Shown in pieces: positions 13,001 to 20,579 of a stretch of 42,980 nucleotides of DNA (its first letter is position 1; each line of letters opens with the position of its first letter). Under the pieces are notes generated by a model. The model had not been told where the DNA came from. It did no database searches and saw only the letters and a list, made by a program, of their open reading frames with translations. Made by a program: the position numbers and the translations under genes. The DNA comes from Vitrella brassicaformis (Eukaryota; Sar; Vitrellaceae): assembly GCA_001179505.1 (NCBI GenBank), contig CDMY01000611.1, forward strand, positions 1 to 42,980, in the 5' to 3' direction.

Positions 13001-14828
13001 GATTATGCGATGTGAGAAGGTGACCGACAGCTGGAATAGCGGACCTACAGAGGCAGGCCACACACGCGTCGTGTGCTTGAAGGTGGGTCGGACGATACCG
13101 ATGATTGTGTTCAATGTGCTTGAAGGCTGCAGGATGGCAAGAGACACATTTGGGGGTGTGTTGTCTGCAAACACACATGCGTGCATGAACAAATGCGCTG
13201 GAATATCATCACACGAGTAAGTGCCTACCAATGCGCAGAAATGCGTCCGTCTGCAATGAGACATCCACCGCCAGTGTGGCGCCCCTGACCATGCCAGCAC
13301 TGCACACATACATCCATGCATATACAATATGTACGTACGCGATGGAGTGGATACACATCTCCACTCCTCGTACATTGTCTCATGTGTGCGGCATTCGAGC
13401 GTCGCGTATGAGAAATCAAAGCAGTGGCAGCCGTCAGATGAAAGACACCTGTGCACACAAGAAGACGTCCACGTATGTGTGTGCGTCCATCTGCGTGGGA
13501 CTCACACCTCTCGGCACAGAGCAGGGGGGTCGATGCTTCGGACGCAGTGGAGGTGTCTGCCTCGCCTGCATGTATAGACAATATAACCTGAGTGATCGAT
13601 TGTGAATCCGCAGAAGAGACACCCACGCGCTTTGTCGGTACACTGCTCATTTTGAGAGAAGAGGTAGGGGTTGACGAAATTCAAGGCCAGAGGAGACAGA
13701 CCTGCAGATACAAACACACGTGCAGGCCAGAGCGTGTGTCAGTTGTGAATGTATACCTCTCCTGATGTACACATATTGCGGCCAGAGCTCCGTCAGCACT
13801 TTGCTGTAGTATATCTGCACACAAGATACAGCTCGCGGCGTGTGTGCGTGTGGATGGATGAATGGATGGCATGCTACTCACTGCATATGGTTTGCCAAGA
13901 TGGCACGTCCACTGATTTGTGACCGTCTGCGCACACATTCCTGGGTGAGCGTGTGTGCACGATGCACACATACACACACATACGCCCACCGTCCTTACAG
14001 CTAAAATGACAGAGAAGGCATAGCAGTCGGCCAAACCCTCACATCTGCACACACACCAGGCACCCCACAAAAAAGAGAGCGAATGATACACTTCGGTTCG
14101 TCTGCGTCCCCGCGCACCTCCTGGCACACTCTTCCTGTGTGCTGAATATGTACTCAACGCGGTACACACCAATGCGCGCATCGATGATGCGCCGCTCGAA
14201 TGTGAGGAACGGATCTGGACAATTGCAAAGTGCGACAGCCAGTATTAATGTGAACAGGCAGGCAGTGTTGGTGTCCATGTACCTTTGCGTGTGTATGCCT
14301 GGAAGCCCACGCCGCTCATCCCAGTGACATTCTCTCGCGAGATGCGGCACGTGAAGGAGCTAAATGCACACACATACAGGGAGAGAGGCTGTTTTCTATC
14401 TATCTTCATCCGCACTCAATGACGCACTTACCTGTATGGGTACTTGAAGTCGAAACACGTACATGCTGCAATGGCCAGGCACCTGCACGCATGCACACAC
14501 ACATACGTACCAGCCACTTATCATGCATCTCACTCACTGTTCAGCGCATCCCTCCGCCGTCTCGATGCCGCTGTATGTCGTCAGTGTGTTGGAACAGAAC
14601 CTACATGCATCGAGCAACACATGGATGGTCACACACACGTGGATGTCCATGTTGAATGGCACACCGGTTGCTCAGCGGGTCATGGAAAAACGCGAGAGGG
14701 TCAAACGACTCAGCGGCGCCTGCATGACGACAGAAGAGGAGACTCATTGCCTCCTTTCCGTGCAGAATACCTGAGATGAGGCAGCAGAGTCCCGCCACAG
14801 TCAGCAAAACGACATTATGGACCTCCAT
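1..14828 (-). CDS. Giant multi-domain GCC2/GCC3 receptor-like membrane protein gene (partial at 3' end, many exons)
   Basis: I read one gene here because coding exons in a consistent style follow each other without a second signal peptide or a clear terminal stop. The order from the N-terminus is: signal peptide, PAN/apple-like domains, Ig-like domains, two GARLC-type domains, a sugar- or ligand-binding-like region, an LNR, repeated LCYC domains, a He_PIG-like domain, GCC2/GCC3 Cys-rich repeats, then several membrane segments. The product would enter the secretory pathway and sit at a membrane with a very large ectodomain; ligand and function are unknown. Exons with clear splice sites include 14771-14828, 8832-8928, 7318-8259, 5994-7249, 5710-5936 and 5530-5623. 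Introns are short and TG-rich on the coding strand. Cys-rich GCC2/GCC3 proteins with multi-pass C-termini are known in ciliates and other alveolates. The gene could in reality be two or more adjacent genes. The 3' end is outside the window. Confidence 0.7.
1130..3400 (-). CDS. Exon block: GCC2/GCC3 (ephrin-receptor-like) Cys-rich repeats
   Basis: About a dozen short exons carry C-x(2)-C-x-x-G-x-Y/F units typical of the GCC2_GCC3 family: 'CEPCSRGGYRLQTSSDLDG' (about 3280-3360), 'CTPCAANRSTETEGA' (about 3190-3240), 'CKCDAGYQLLTDDRCEMCP' (about 3040-3110), 'SSVSDSACGSCGAF' (about 2930-2975), 'CTPGFYCPEGNDRLRCP' (about 2640-2710), 'GYAISGNQDRCAPCPVGFY' (about 2440-2515), 'CVCSPGRSPSPDLSRCVSCP' (about 2055-2130), 'CDQCPGEGRATAENATSIDQ' (about 1893-1955), and 'GLCTRCEQGSYQPSVG' with 'CTCDEGQYFN' (about 1600-1790). 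The block continues through 'NGYEIYQCEPIGACP' (about 1240-1290) and 'TCAANREGRACGVCKRG' (about 1100-1160). Exon phases look compatible with one protein but were not all verified. Confidence 0.7.
3440..3850 (-). CDS. Exons with a He_PIG-like (putative Ig) domain
   Basis: Three short exons give 'LNAPFMAMPTLASTESVLEG' (about 3720-3830), 'GLRISDRGIIEGTPGKAAPL' (about 3595-3660) and 'YTVSAYNIEGSTNTSVSLFV' (about 3460-3530). The series G-L-x-I followed by I-x-GTP and then Y-T-V-x-A-x-N-x-x-G-S is the signature of putative Ig domains (He_PIG, PF05345 in my recollection). It lies between the LCYC units and the Cys-rich repeats, as a spacer in the ectodomain. A 'CPAG' motif just downstream begins the next Cys-rich block. 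Confidence 0.55.
4100..5936 (-). CDS. Exons 8 onward: more LCYC-type units
   Basis: The exons at 5710-5936 and 5530-5623 are defined by clear acceptors and donors; the first contains 'YVSVDGSQEVFLRVVCHAYA' and the second 'FWRYGYDEYLQM'. Further exons give 'CTLSATGVELTANDAIRI' (about 4905-4990), 'VAFDLGVATRAGVHRICMC' (about 4680-4850), 'FTLTIGGWGLQPSSGVVI' (about 4335-4440) and 'GEFHVCWCAYSYDPPGW' (about 4110-4210). Each pairs the opening strand of one unit with the Cys-x-Cys closing strand, so introns fall inside the domains. Introns contain (TG)n, for example at 5641-5667 and 5242-5278 on the plus strand as (CA)n. Confidence 0.55.
5994..7249 (-). CDS. Exon 7: tandem 'LCYC' repeats
   Basis: This 1,256-base exon lies between an acceptor ending at 7250 and a gtaagt donor at 5993. 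It encodes at least three related units of about 110-130 residues. Each has a Cys pair near the start (for example 'CVQGETCLVRVSGYDLTSAD', 'CSVGQTCRFDVSGTFLS', 'CLSGQERECSVVLTGIGL'), then a hydrophobic FDLG- or FGAI-type strand, and ends with a Cys-x-Cys strand ('YTLCYCYAG', 'FDVCFCFDNG', 'VRLCYCAS'). The same unit recurs in the downstream exons at 4100-4850. The pattern is compatible with a disulfide-linked IPT/TIG- or Ig-like beta sandwich, but I cannot assign a database family. Confidence 0.65.
7318..8259 (-). CDS. Exon 6: large ectodomain exon (about 314 codons)
   Basis: The exon is bounded by the acceptor cttcctgcag (ending 8260) and the donor gtagcc (starting 7317). It is open throughout and has the mixed hydrophobic/polar pattern of beta-rich ectodomain, with 'VLTIELPSLALPPSARI' near its start, 'CTNTDTSVCHVGPIEMKMGW' in the middle and 'TFPCEQGWSADVTIETT' at the end. 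Several NxS/T sequons (for example NRS, NAT, NGT) are present. I recognise no named domain in it. The region just upstream on the coding strand that looks like a second signal peptide (near 8290) is the pyrimidine tract of the intron. Confidence 0.6.
8832..8928 (-). CDS. Exon 5: LNR (Notch/Lin-12 type) domain
   Basis: The exon begins after the acceptor tgcag (intron side at 8929-8930) and ends at the donor gtgggc (8831). It encodes 'CHPYMIGDGVCDDVC' followed by 'FKSFSFDGNDCCDER'. This is the Lin-12/Notch repeat signature: Cys, then DG-x-CD, Cys, F-x-x-D and DC, with the Asp residues that bind calcium in Notch. LNRs of known proteins are about 35-40 residues with three disulfides; the exon covers most of one unit. 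A single LNR embedded in a long alveolate ectodomain is consistent with a cell-surface or secreted role. Confidence 0.7.
9480..10525 (-). CDS. Exon block 4: beta-rich ectodomain segment plus second Ig-like domain
   Basis: Short exons give 'EHLRDEQTGVYTFLMEWPNT' (about 10360-10450), 'EFDSLTWRQSSPPFAQD' (about 10200-10300), 'MLGSADERAYVVGHSELTG' (about 10030-10090) and 'LKATGEVAYVNEVKLWIKG' (about 9897-9970). This looks like a beta-sandwich ligand-binding region, possibly galactose-binding-like; that is inference. A further exon at about 9480-9720 starts 'DTTPPVPSIAPLGQSI' and contains 'IRINVTYNEAVYV', the same style of Ig-like domain as at 12.9 kb. N-glycosylation sequons (NVT, NFT) occur. The (CATC)n/(GGAT)n microsatellites at about 9857-9885 and 9985-10001 lie in the introns. 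Confidence 0.45.
10860..11790 (-). CDS. Exon block 3: two GARLC-type Cys domains
   Basis: Two related segments carry the pattern C-x(3)-GARLC. The first, near 11700-11790, has 'LQMCTEMGARLCTHEG', followed near 11480-11560 by 'LPTDAFVWTDEQCTNGG' and near 11330-11400 by 'MECSSAESDTAHHMCCADG'. The second, near 11040-11125, has 'EEGVSLCQQRGARLCSFDEL'. The order (GARLC, then VWTDEQC-NGG, then CCAD) recurs in secreted proteins of stramenopiles and other algae as I recall it, but I cannot name a database family with confidence. The Cys spacing suggests disulfides in an extracellular fold. Introns interrupt each domain at least twice. Confidence 0.45.
12290..13165 (-). CDS. Exon block 2: Ig-like domain starting DNTPP, with following short exons
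   Basis: The exon at about 12865-13165 encodes a beta-rich segment that begins 'DNTPPNVSLAILQPSS' and contains 'LFQLSVTFSHRIIDG', the pattern of bacterial-type or HYR-like Ig repeats (D-x-TPP followed by V-x-F-S). Short exons follow in frame-consistent style: 'DDCNGCVRNRESNTVDLFNG' near 12720-12775, a Cys-containing segment near 12540-12640, and 'SLSYCNPSRVSVSFLVDNL' near 12300-12480. The segments are separated by introns rich in TG and ATG dinucleotides. A structural extracellular role is inferred from the family; no ligand can be proposed. Confidence 0.5.
13230..14828 (-). CDS. Exon block 1: signal peptide and PAN/apple-like domains
   Basis: The chosen start is the ATG at 14828, giving MEVHNVVLLTVAGLCCLIS, a classic hydrophobic signal peptide; an in-frame ATG at 14873 is possible but adds a non-hydrophobic leader. 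Exon 1 ends at 14771 (donor gtattc) and a 51-base intron ends at 14720, so the signal peptide sits on its own exon. Downstream exons give apple-like Cys patterns: 'EGCAEQ' joined to 'CLAIAACTCFDFKYPY' (about 14440-14600), 'STQEECARRC' with 'CEGLADCYAF' (about 14000-14220), and 'LLCAERC' with 'SSDGCHCFDFSYATLEC' (about 13370-13570). PAN/apple domains bind protein or carbohydrate ligands in apicomplexan surface and microneme proteins. Domain edges are approximate and no profile search was run. Confidence 0.6.
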
Positions 14829-14909
14829 TTCGAATCTCCGGATTTTTAGATCACCTTGGACCCCGACCGCCATTTTTCCCTTCTCTCCCCTCTCTCAACC
14901 ATTTCGACG
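14829..14909. promoter_or_regulatory. Compact divergent promoter region between two start codons
   Basis: Only 81 bases separate the minus-strand ATG (14828) from the plus-strand ATG (14910). The interval must hold both 5' leaders and the promoter, or the leaders overlap. It contains a pyrimidine-rich stretch on the plus strand (about 14873-14898). I see no TATA box and no other recognised element. An in-frame ATG at 14873 on the minus strand would overlap the region further. Confidence 0.4.
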
Positions 14910-17900
14910 ATGGACGGCTCACCTTCAAGGCGTCCACACATGCACCCCCCGCCCCCGCAGAGTGCCTCAGCTTCCGCCCCTCCCTCTCGCAACAAACGCC
15001 CGAGAGAAGAAGACGAAGAACTGCCAGCTGAGCAGGAGGCAGCAAGCAGCAACAGCAGTGCTCGTGGTCCAGATGGAGGACGCCGACGCACATCCACAGA
15101 CACAGCAGCGGGGGTCAGCAAGAAACAGCGAGTATGCAGCACAGAGGATGGTGCCAGTGGTGCGGCAGCTGCCGAGAGGGCTGGTGGCGGGGCAGGTCGG
15201 AGGACAGTGACGCTGGCACGCCCATGGGTGTGGAAGATGACATCGACATGCAGGTGGGGGAAAAGACAGTCATCATCTGATGAATGTGGGGACGGGACGG
15301 ATGGGTTTGTGTTATGCAATCAATCAACCAGGGTGGGCATGGCGACACTGCCGTCTTGTCGGCCCTCAGTGCCGTGAAAGCCAAGCTACAGAGGCAGCTG
15401 GCGCGCATCGAGGCGCAGTTCCAGAGGCAGCCCAGAGGCAGCTGGCACGCGTCGAGGAGGCAGAGGCAAAGGTGAACGATTGATACATGCATCCATCCAT
15501 ACATCCACTCGTGACTCAACAACCGCCTGTCTGCGTCTGTGTGTGCGTCTGGTATCTGGGCTGCTCAGGCACAGCATTTGTTTGCAGTGAGGGACGCCCT
15601 GCCGCCGCCCCAAACAGACGCACAGCAAAACCGAGTGCAGGTGAGGAGACCAACGCGCACCCACACGGGTGCAGCAAACATATGAGTGGCCCTTATTGTC
15701 TTGTGCTGTCAGGACATCGACCGCCACCTGCGAGTGCTGCGGTCTATGGTGCGGCTACTGACTCTCCCGCAGCTCGGGCACACGACAGCCGGCCGATTGA
15801 TGAAGCAGGTGGCCAGCAAGCTCGAAATGATCGAAGGCAAAATGGCCAATATCAACAGAGATGAGCAGGCGAGCAAGCAGCCAACAAAAGTATTGACACA
15901 CATCGCTCGCTGGCTGAGGATCGTATGTTCCTGTCTGTCAGGTTGAATGTTCATTTTTGGAGCGTGTGCCTGAGGCCCTCTGGATGAGCGACGGGAGGCG
16001 CATCGGCATCGGCGGCTTCCTGGGCTTCATTCCCTCTATCGAGTCCATCCTTCATCTGAGCACCCACTTTCGCTCTCTCACGGAGCAGCCAGCCATGCAT
16101 CCAATCGTCCAGCTCACCGACAGCCCAAAGCCACGCATCGCTGCCAGATGGACAGGTAAGAAATGGGCAACAAGCCACCAAACACACGAGCCGACACGGC
16201 ATCTGTGTGGGTGGGTGGGTGCGCATCAGGTCGGCTGTCGACGTGCCAGACATTCGTTGTGGACCACTGGCCAAGTCAATCGCTCGTCCAACTGCTCGAA
16301 GGCACTGCGCCGACCGTCCAGACAATCGACCTCCGTGGCCAGGCACCCCGAAGCAGAGGCGGCGGCTTGCCAGGCACCCTCTACATGAGGAAGAAGCAGA
16401 TAGCAGCAGAGAGCCTCTCACATGTAGAGGAAAGAGAAAAGGAGGTACAGAGATGGACGCACGAGGGAAGAACAACACCATCGGTGCATCTCTCTCGCTC
16501 TCTTTGTCTGTGTGTGTGTGGCCAGAAGCCGATCGTTTTCCCTAACCTGCGGAAGGTGAGCGTCCGTGGAAACTCCGGGTGGGGCAGCTATGCTGCCATG
16601 CGCAACTACCAGCTTCCCGCCCTCTCACACTTGACAGCGAGTGTCTTCAGTACGTCGGTTTCGTGGGCATGGATCAAAGGGGCCTCAGGGGGCCTCACAT
16701 CGATCCACATCGTCGAAGAGGTGCGCCAGGGACACACAGATGTGACGACCAAATGACAAGTGTGTGTATGTTTGCAGGAGCAGCATGTGGCACCGATGGA
16801 CCTCGATGCCGTAGCAGATTCACTTTTCGGCACCGTGACGCAATCAGGTGAGGGGTGGTAAGAGAGACCGACAGACAGGACTTGTCAATTAGGCCCAACC
16901 GACTGTTTTTCTCTTCTTCTCACGACCAGCCGCAACGCTCACGTCCCTGACTGGTCATCTCACGCCCCGGCCGGACAAGCTCAAGCGATTCGTCCGAGCA
17001 CTCGACGGGAGCCGCCTGCAGAAGATTGAACTGATGCTCAGGGATGAGAACGAACTCAGTTCCATCGAGGTACAGACGAACAATACCAACAGAAAATGAT
17101 GCTCTCAGGAGTACATCTGCACCATGATTGTGCCCCCATTCTTTCGGCAGATGTTGCACCGGTTTCGCACCAGCTGTCTCGCCGCCACTGCGGAGGAGAC
17201 GTACTACAGCTACAGCCTCGATAGCCCCTCATCCCCGCCATGCCCCGCAACGAAGAGAAGCTCTGGCTATGCCTCCCCCTGGCAAGCCACAACATGTCCC
17301 GCTACTGTGGGCCACGTCCTGGCGATAGATCAGCAAGATGGCTTCTATGGGCGGACAGGAGGCGCTCAAAGCCATCAAGATGATTGACTTCTGCAGCGTC
17401 CAAGAGAAAGGGGACCGCCAACAACGCTGCACTGATGGGGATGAGAGGCACACAGAGAGACCCGTCCTTACGCGGACCAATGGCAATTCGGTCAGTGATG
17501 CTCCTCGCCCGATGCGCAAAGGAAGCTCATCTTGTCTGTCTGTCTGCCTGCCTGCCTGCCTGTCTATCTGTCTATCTGTCTGCCTGTCGGTCTGTCCGTC
17601 CGTCCGTCCGTCCGTCTGTCTGTCAGGTGTGTTGGCTGAGGAACTGAGAACTGTGTTGCCAGAGGTAGCGCTCGAGAGCAGTGTGGACAGGGGGGACGAC
17701 AAGGTGCTGTACGTCAACCTGCCTGCCATGCTCTACAAGACCATGCACGCGACACAACACATGGCACACACGACAGAGGCACACGAGAGCGGGGCGGATG
17801 AGGCACGGCAGCCATAAGTGAGATCAGGCAGGAGCTAGCCAATCTGACAAGGGATACTCGAGAGATGAAAGCACTGGTGAGTGCCGTTGTGATCGATCGA

Positions 17901-18316
17901 TATGAGAGGGAGGGACGGCGGCAGCAGGGGGGACGTGGGCCGCCTCTGTATGATGGTGGGATCGATATGGTCCGTGGCAGGGGACGACTAATTGCATACA
18001 TGCGTCATACACATGTTGATAGAGTCCATGGCTCGGCTGGGGACATGGACCGTGGAAAGAGACATGGGTTGCATTGTATTTTCTCAGTGAGTGGCTGACG
18101 AGTCAATGCACATGCACACATGACGCGAAAGTGGTGATCACACGCTGGCTTCACCCGAGCACGGACACGCACAAATTCATCCCCGTCTCGCAAAATTCTC
18201 TGACCCCCGGTCACTTTGAGGTACGAAGCACTGTTGAATACGTCAGTCACAAAGAAATCACGTATTCAACCATAACTGTCACAACACCCATCAAATTGAG
18301 TTTCACGTCAAATTGA
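14910..18316 (+). CDS. Multi-exon gene: charged N-terminus, coiled coil, leucine-rich-like segments
   Basis: Start is the ATG at 14910. Exon 1 encodes a Pro/Ser-rich, charged region with a basic 'NKRPREEDEE' and 'SKKQR', which suggests a nuclear protein. Later exons are joined by clean splice sites: 15575-15640, 15713-15889 ('HLRVLRSMVRLLTLPQLGHT'), 15942-16155 ('IGIGGFLGFIPSIESILHL'), 16230-16444, 16526-16720 ('FPNLRKVSVRGNSGWGSY'), 16778-16847, 16930-17069 ('LKRFVRALDGSRLQKIELML') and from 17109 on. The hydrophobic spacing resembles irregular leucine-rich repeats. A frame change occurs in exon 1 (about 15130-15240), another at about 15430, and the region 17230-17480 shifts frame again. Pieces at 17630-17817, 17820-17876 and 18088-18316 look coding but do not all join in phase. 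It may be a member of a lineage-specific family; the function is unknown. It could be a decaying copy. Confidence 0.55.
15332..15471 (+). CDS. Coiled-coil exon with an apparent internal frameshift
   Basis: The exon follows the acceptor caaccag (ending 15331) and ends at the donor gtgaac (15472). Its first part reads 'SALSAVKAKLQRQLARIEAQ' in one frame and its last part reads 'QRQLARVEEAEAK' in another. The DNA repeats cagaggcagctggc in both halves, with two extra bases between them. The amino-acid heptad pattern continues only if the frame changes at about 15430. The exon after it (15575-15640) fits the second frame. Either the sequence has an indel here or this copy is inactivated. Confidence 0.5.
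17528..17625. repeat. (TCTG)n/(CTGC)n/(TCCG)n microsatellite in an intron
   Basis: A run of tetranucleotides (ctgtctgtctgcctgcctgcc, then tctatctgtc, then gtccgtccgtcc) lies immediately before the acceptor tgtcag at about 17622-17627. It doubles as the pyrimidine-rich tract of the intron in the plus-strand gene. Confidence 0.85.
18233..18270. other. Inverted repeat near the 3' end of the plus-strand gene
   Basis: gttgaatacgt at 18233-18243 is matched by acgtattcaac at 18260-18270, an 11-bp perfect stem with a 16-base loop. It lies within or just past the last open segment. It could be an RNA hairpin in the 3' region; no function is shown. Confidence 0.5.
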
Positions 18317-19005
18317 GGTTCACTCACTTATTCAGTGACGTGATACTGTTCCCATCATGTGACTGTCATGTAATATGATTGCAATGTGTTGTGCGTCTCT
18401 CAGTACATACGTAGGGACGGCCTCTGTGTACCTGTTGACTTGCAATTGTGCATATTTATACATGTGCACTGACCCATGGCCATTGATTCAACTCTCATCT
18501 GCCACCCGTGTCTCTCGATTGGTGTACGTATTCGATCGATCGATCAGATCGATCGTCACATTACGAAGCGACATACAGACAGATACACACAGACAGGCGA
18601 CATACAAACCCTCGAGAAATCCGAAGAATGGCATTTTACGTATTGTGTGTATTTTCGCAATTTTGCCATGTATACACATCGATCGATTGATCGATCGGCA
18701 CAGCACGTACAAAACAACTGAAGACCACTTGCCAAACAGCGGTGAGACGAATACGAAAAATAGCAAGAACAGCAACGTCTCTATGGTTGTGACACATCGA
18801 CTGCTCCTACCTGACTATTGCTCCCTCCTCTATCCGATTTCGAGAGATCAGTGCAGCGACAGTGCACACAGAACACCACCCGCCGACCCGCTCACCCCAG
18901 GTGTTGACTCACGAGCACTGACTCACGAGTGAGGCACATGCATTTTGGCGCCTCAGCACTTGAGTCATTCGTGCACCCCCCACATACAGAAAGTAGACAC
19001 AAGTC
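18317..19005. other. Intergenic stretch with no supported gene
   Basis: About 690 bases with no coding pattern that I trust. It holds short gatc-rich palindromic runs (18531-18555 and 18677-18699, tcgatcgatc type) and no recognisable RNA gene. Confidence 0.5.
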
Positions 19006-19302
19006 ATGTCGACACGGAAAGCCCAGCGCGCCAACGTGCATACGACTAATGCAGCCGAAGAGCGCATCCATCTAAGAAAACGCGCTTATACACGCAAGTC
19101 CGAGACAAGACCGGCAGGTGACCGAAAGCAACGGCAGAAGAAGAAGCAAAGGCGCAGCAGCAGCACGAGCAATGCAAGCGAAATTCACACATGGGACAGA
19201 AAGGGCAAGCATCACATGCATATATGCAACAGATCGACAGCTTGGGTCGCTTCTTTGCCACAGAATCAGCACCAGATGGAACATCAATTAGTAGCTACCT
19301 GA
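19006..19302 (+). CDS. Possible small basic protein (98 aa), unrecognised
   Basis: An ATG-started open frame of 98 codons gives a Lys/Arg-rich protein with 'KQRQKKKQRRSSSTSNAS' in the middle. It has no signal peptide and no domain that I recognise. The basic cluster would fit a nuclear protein, but a chance open frame in a low-complexity GCA/AGA-rich stretch is equally likely. No splice sites or partner exons are evident. Confidence 0.2.
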   Translation: MSTRKAQRANVHTTNAAEERIHLRKRAYTRKSETRPAGDRKQRQKKKQRRSSSTSNASEIHTWDRKGKHHMHICNRSTAWVASLPQNQHQMEHQLVAT

Positions 19303-19567
19303 AACAAACACCAGAGACACCAGAGTGTCAGACAAACAGACAGCCATGAAGAGGCACACATGGCAGATCGTTCTGTGTCGCCCTACTTGAATGACGAATG
19401 GTGAGCCTATTCGCTTTTGCCGTCTCGGCCTCCCGAGGAGGTCCCACTGTAAGAAACCAACTATCCATCCATTTATCACGCACACAACACATGCACATTC
19501 TTTCCATCGTGCTGGCTGGCTGGCTGGCTGTCTGCGTGTGATCTCATCCCTCTGGTTGGTTGCCTTA

Positions 19568-20414
19568 CTAAGTGCGACACACGGCGCCTTCGGAACTGCC
19601 GGGCGCAGCACTCTCATCGCAGCAGCAATCAATTCCGCCGCCCTTCTTGACGCCCTTGGGACTACAGCAACAGGATTGTCCTTTCGAGCTCTTGATGAAC
19701 TTCTCGTAGCCATACTGCACACAACACATTCAGCTGTGCTTCCATCGGCCCCCGTGTCTGGTGGTGCGAACCTGCATATGATCGCAGGCCTTCTTTAAGC
19801 TGTCGCACGCCACCAAGTCGTCGGACATTACACTGCAGCCCTCCGCTGTCGCATCTGAAGCCGAGACAAACACACGCACACACAGACGTGTGGCACTCTG
19901 TGTATTGATGATAGATAGGTACCCTGCAGCGTCTTGTGTGGCGAGGAGTGAGTGTTCCAAGGAGAGGAAAGCAGCCGCACGTCATATCACATCACATGCT
20001 TGCAATTCAACCAACATAACAGCATCTGTCTGGTCTTCCCGCAATCACCTTGGCCTTCCGTTTTGCGTGCGTCACGTCGCCGGCCACTCTCTCCGAGACG
20101 GGAGCCATGACGATAAGCTTTTCTTGACTGATATCAGAGCTAGGCCCAGCCTTATGTCGCGATCCGTCACCTGCACAACGCAAACAGCAAGCACACACAT
20201 AGACAGTGAGTCGTTGAATAGTCGCGCGGTGTGTCGATACGTACCATCTGCTGCACGCAAGAAGGCGCTACGGTCTTCATTGGCTAGAGCGAGCAAATTC
20301 TGGAGGTCGACCAGCAGCTGCTGTAGCATCTGCCCGTCACGGGCACACAGAGCTGAGGCCGCCAAAGAGGAGCAGGCAGCAAACGAAGGGCAGACAAAAT
20401 GCAACACAGGCCAT
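19568..20414 (-). CDS. Small secreted Cys-cluster protein gene, five exons
   Basis: The ATG at 20414 opens 'MACVAFCLPFVCCLLLFGGL', a strong signal peptide. Further exons: 20245-20329 ('LQQLLVDLQNLLALANEDRS', a short helix), 20049-20170 ('SDISQEKLIVMAPVSERVAG'), 19772-19854 ('MSDDLVACDSLKKACDHMQ') and 19568-19714 ('SSKGQSCCCSPKGVKKGGG', then 'IDCCCDESAAPGSSEG', ending in TAG). Donors and acceptors are GT..AG and the last two exons join in phase 0. Joining the signal peptide to exon 2 needs a 19-base removal (20330-20348). Exons 3 and 4 do not join in phase as drawn, so an extra exon near 19930-19990 or another boundary is likely. The product would be secreted, about 150-200 residues, with CCC clusters. 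I recognise no family. Confidence 0.55.
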
Positions 20415-20579
20415 TCTCAATCCACAATACAAGTACGATTCAGGGCGACAAGGGCGGGTCTCGAGTCGTTCGTTTGGTTCCAGATGCCCTCTCTCTTGTG
20501 CGTTAGCGGCCTTCCGCAACGACGTTAACGATTCTTCGCAGGATAACAATGTCAGTCCTCGCTTCTCGTGGTCAGTCCT

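Noticed and set aside
1-14800. Long plus-strand open frames (for example near 2931-3515 and 3130-3729)
   Set aside because: They translate (CA)n and (TGGA)n tracts into Thr/His/Cys/Val-rich strings. The opposite strand has conserved domains with splice sites in phase.
14856-14909. An upstream start for the plus-strand gene
   Set aside because: The in-frame extension to 14856 begins with TTG, which is not a normal eukaryotic start. The first ATG in frame is at 14910.
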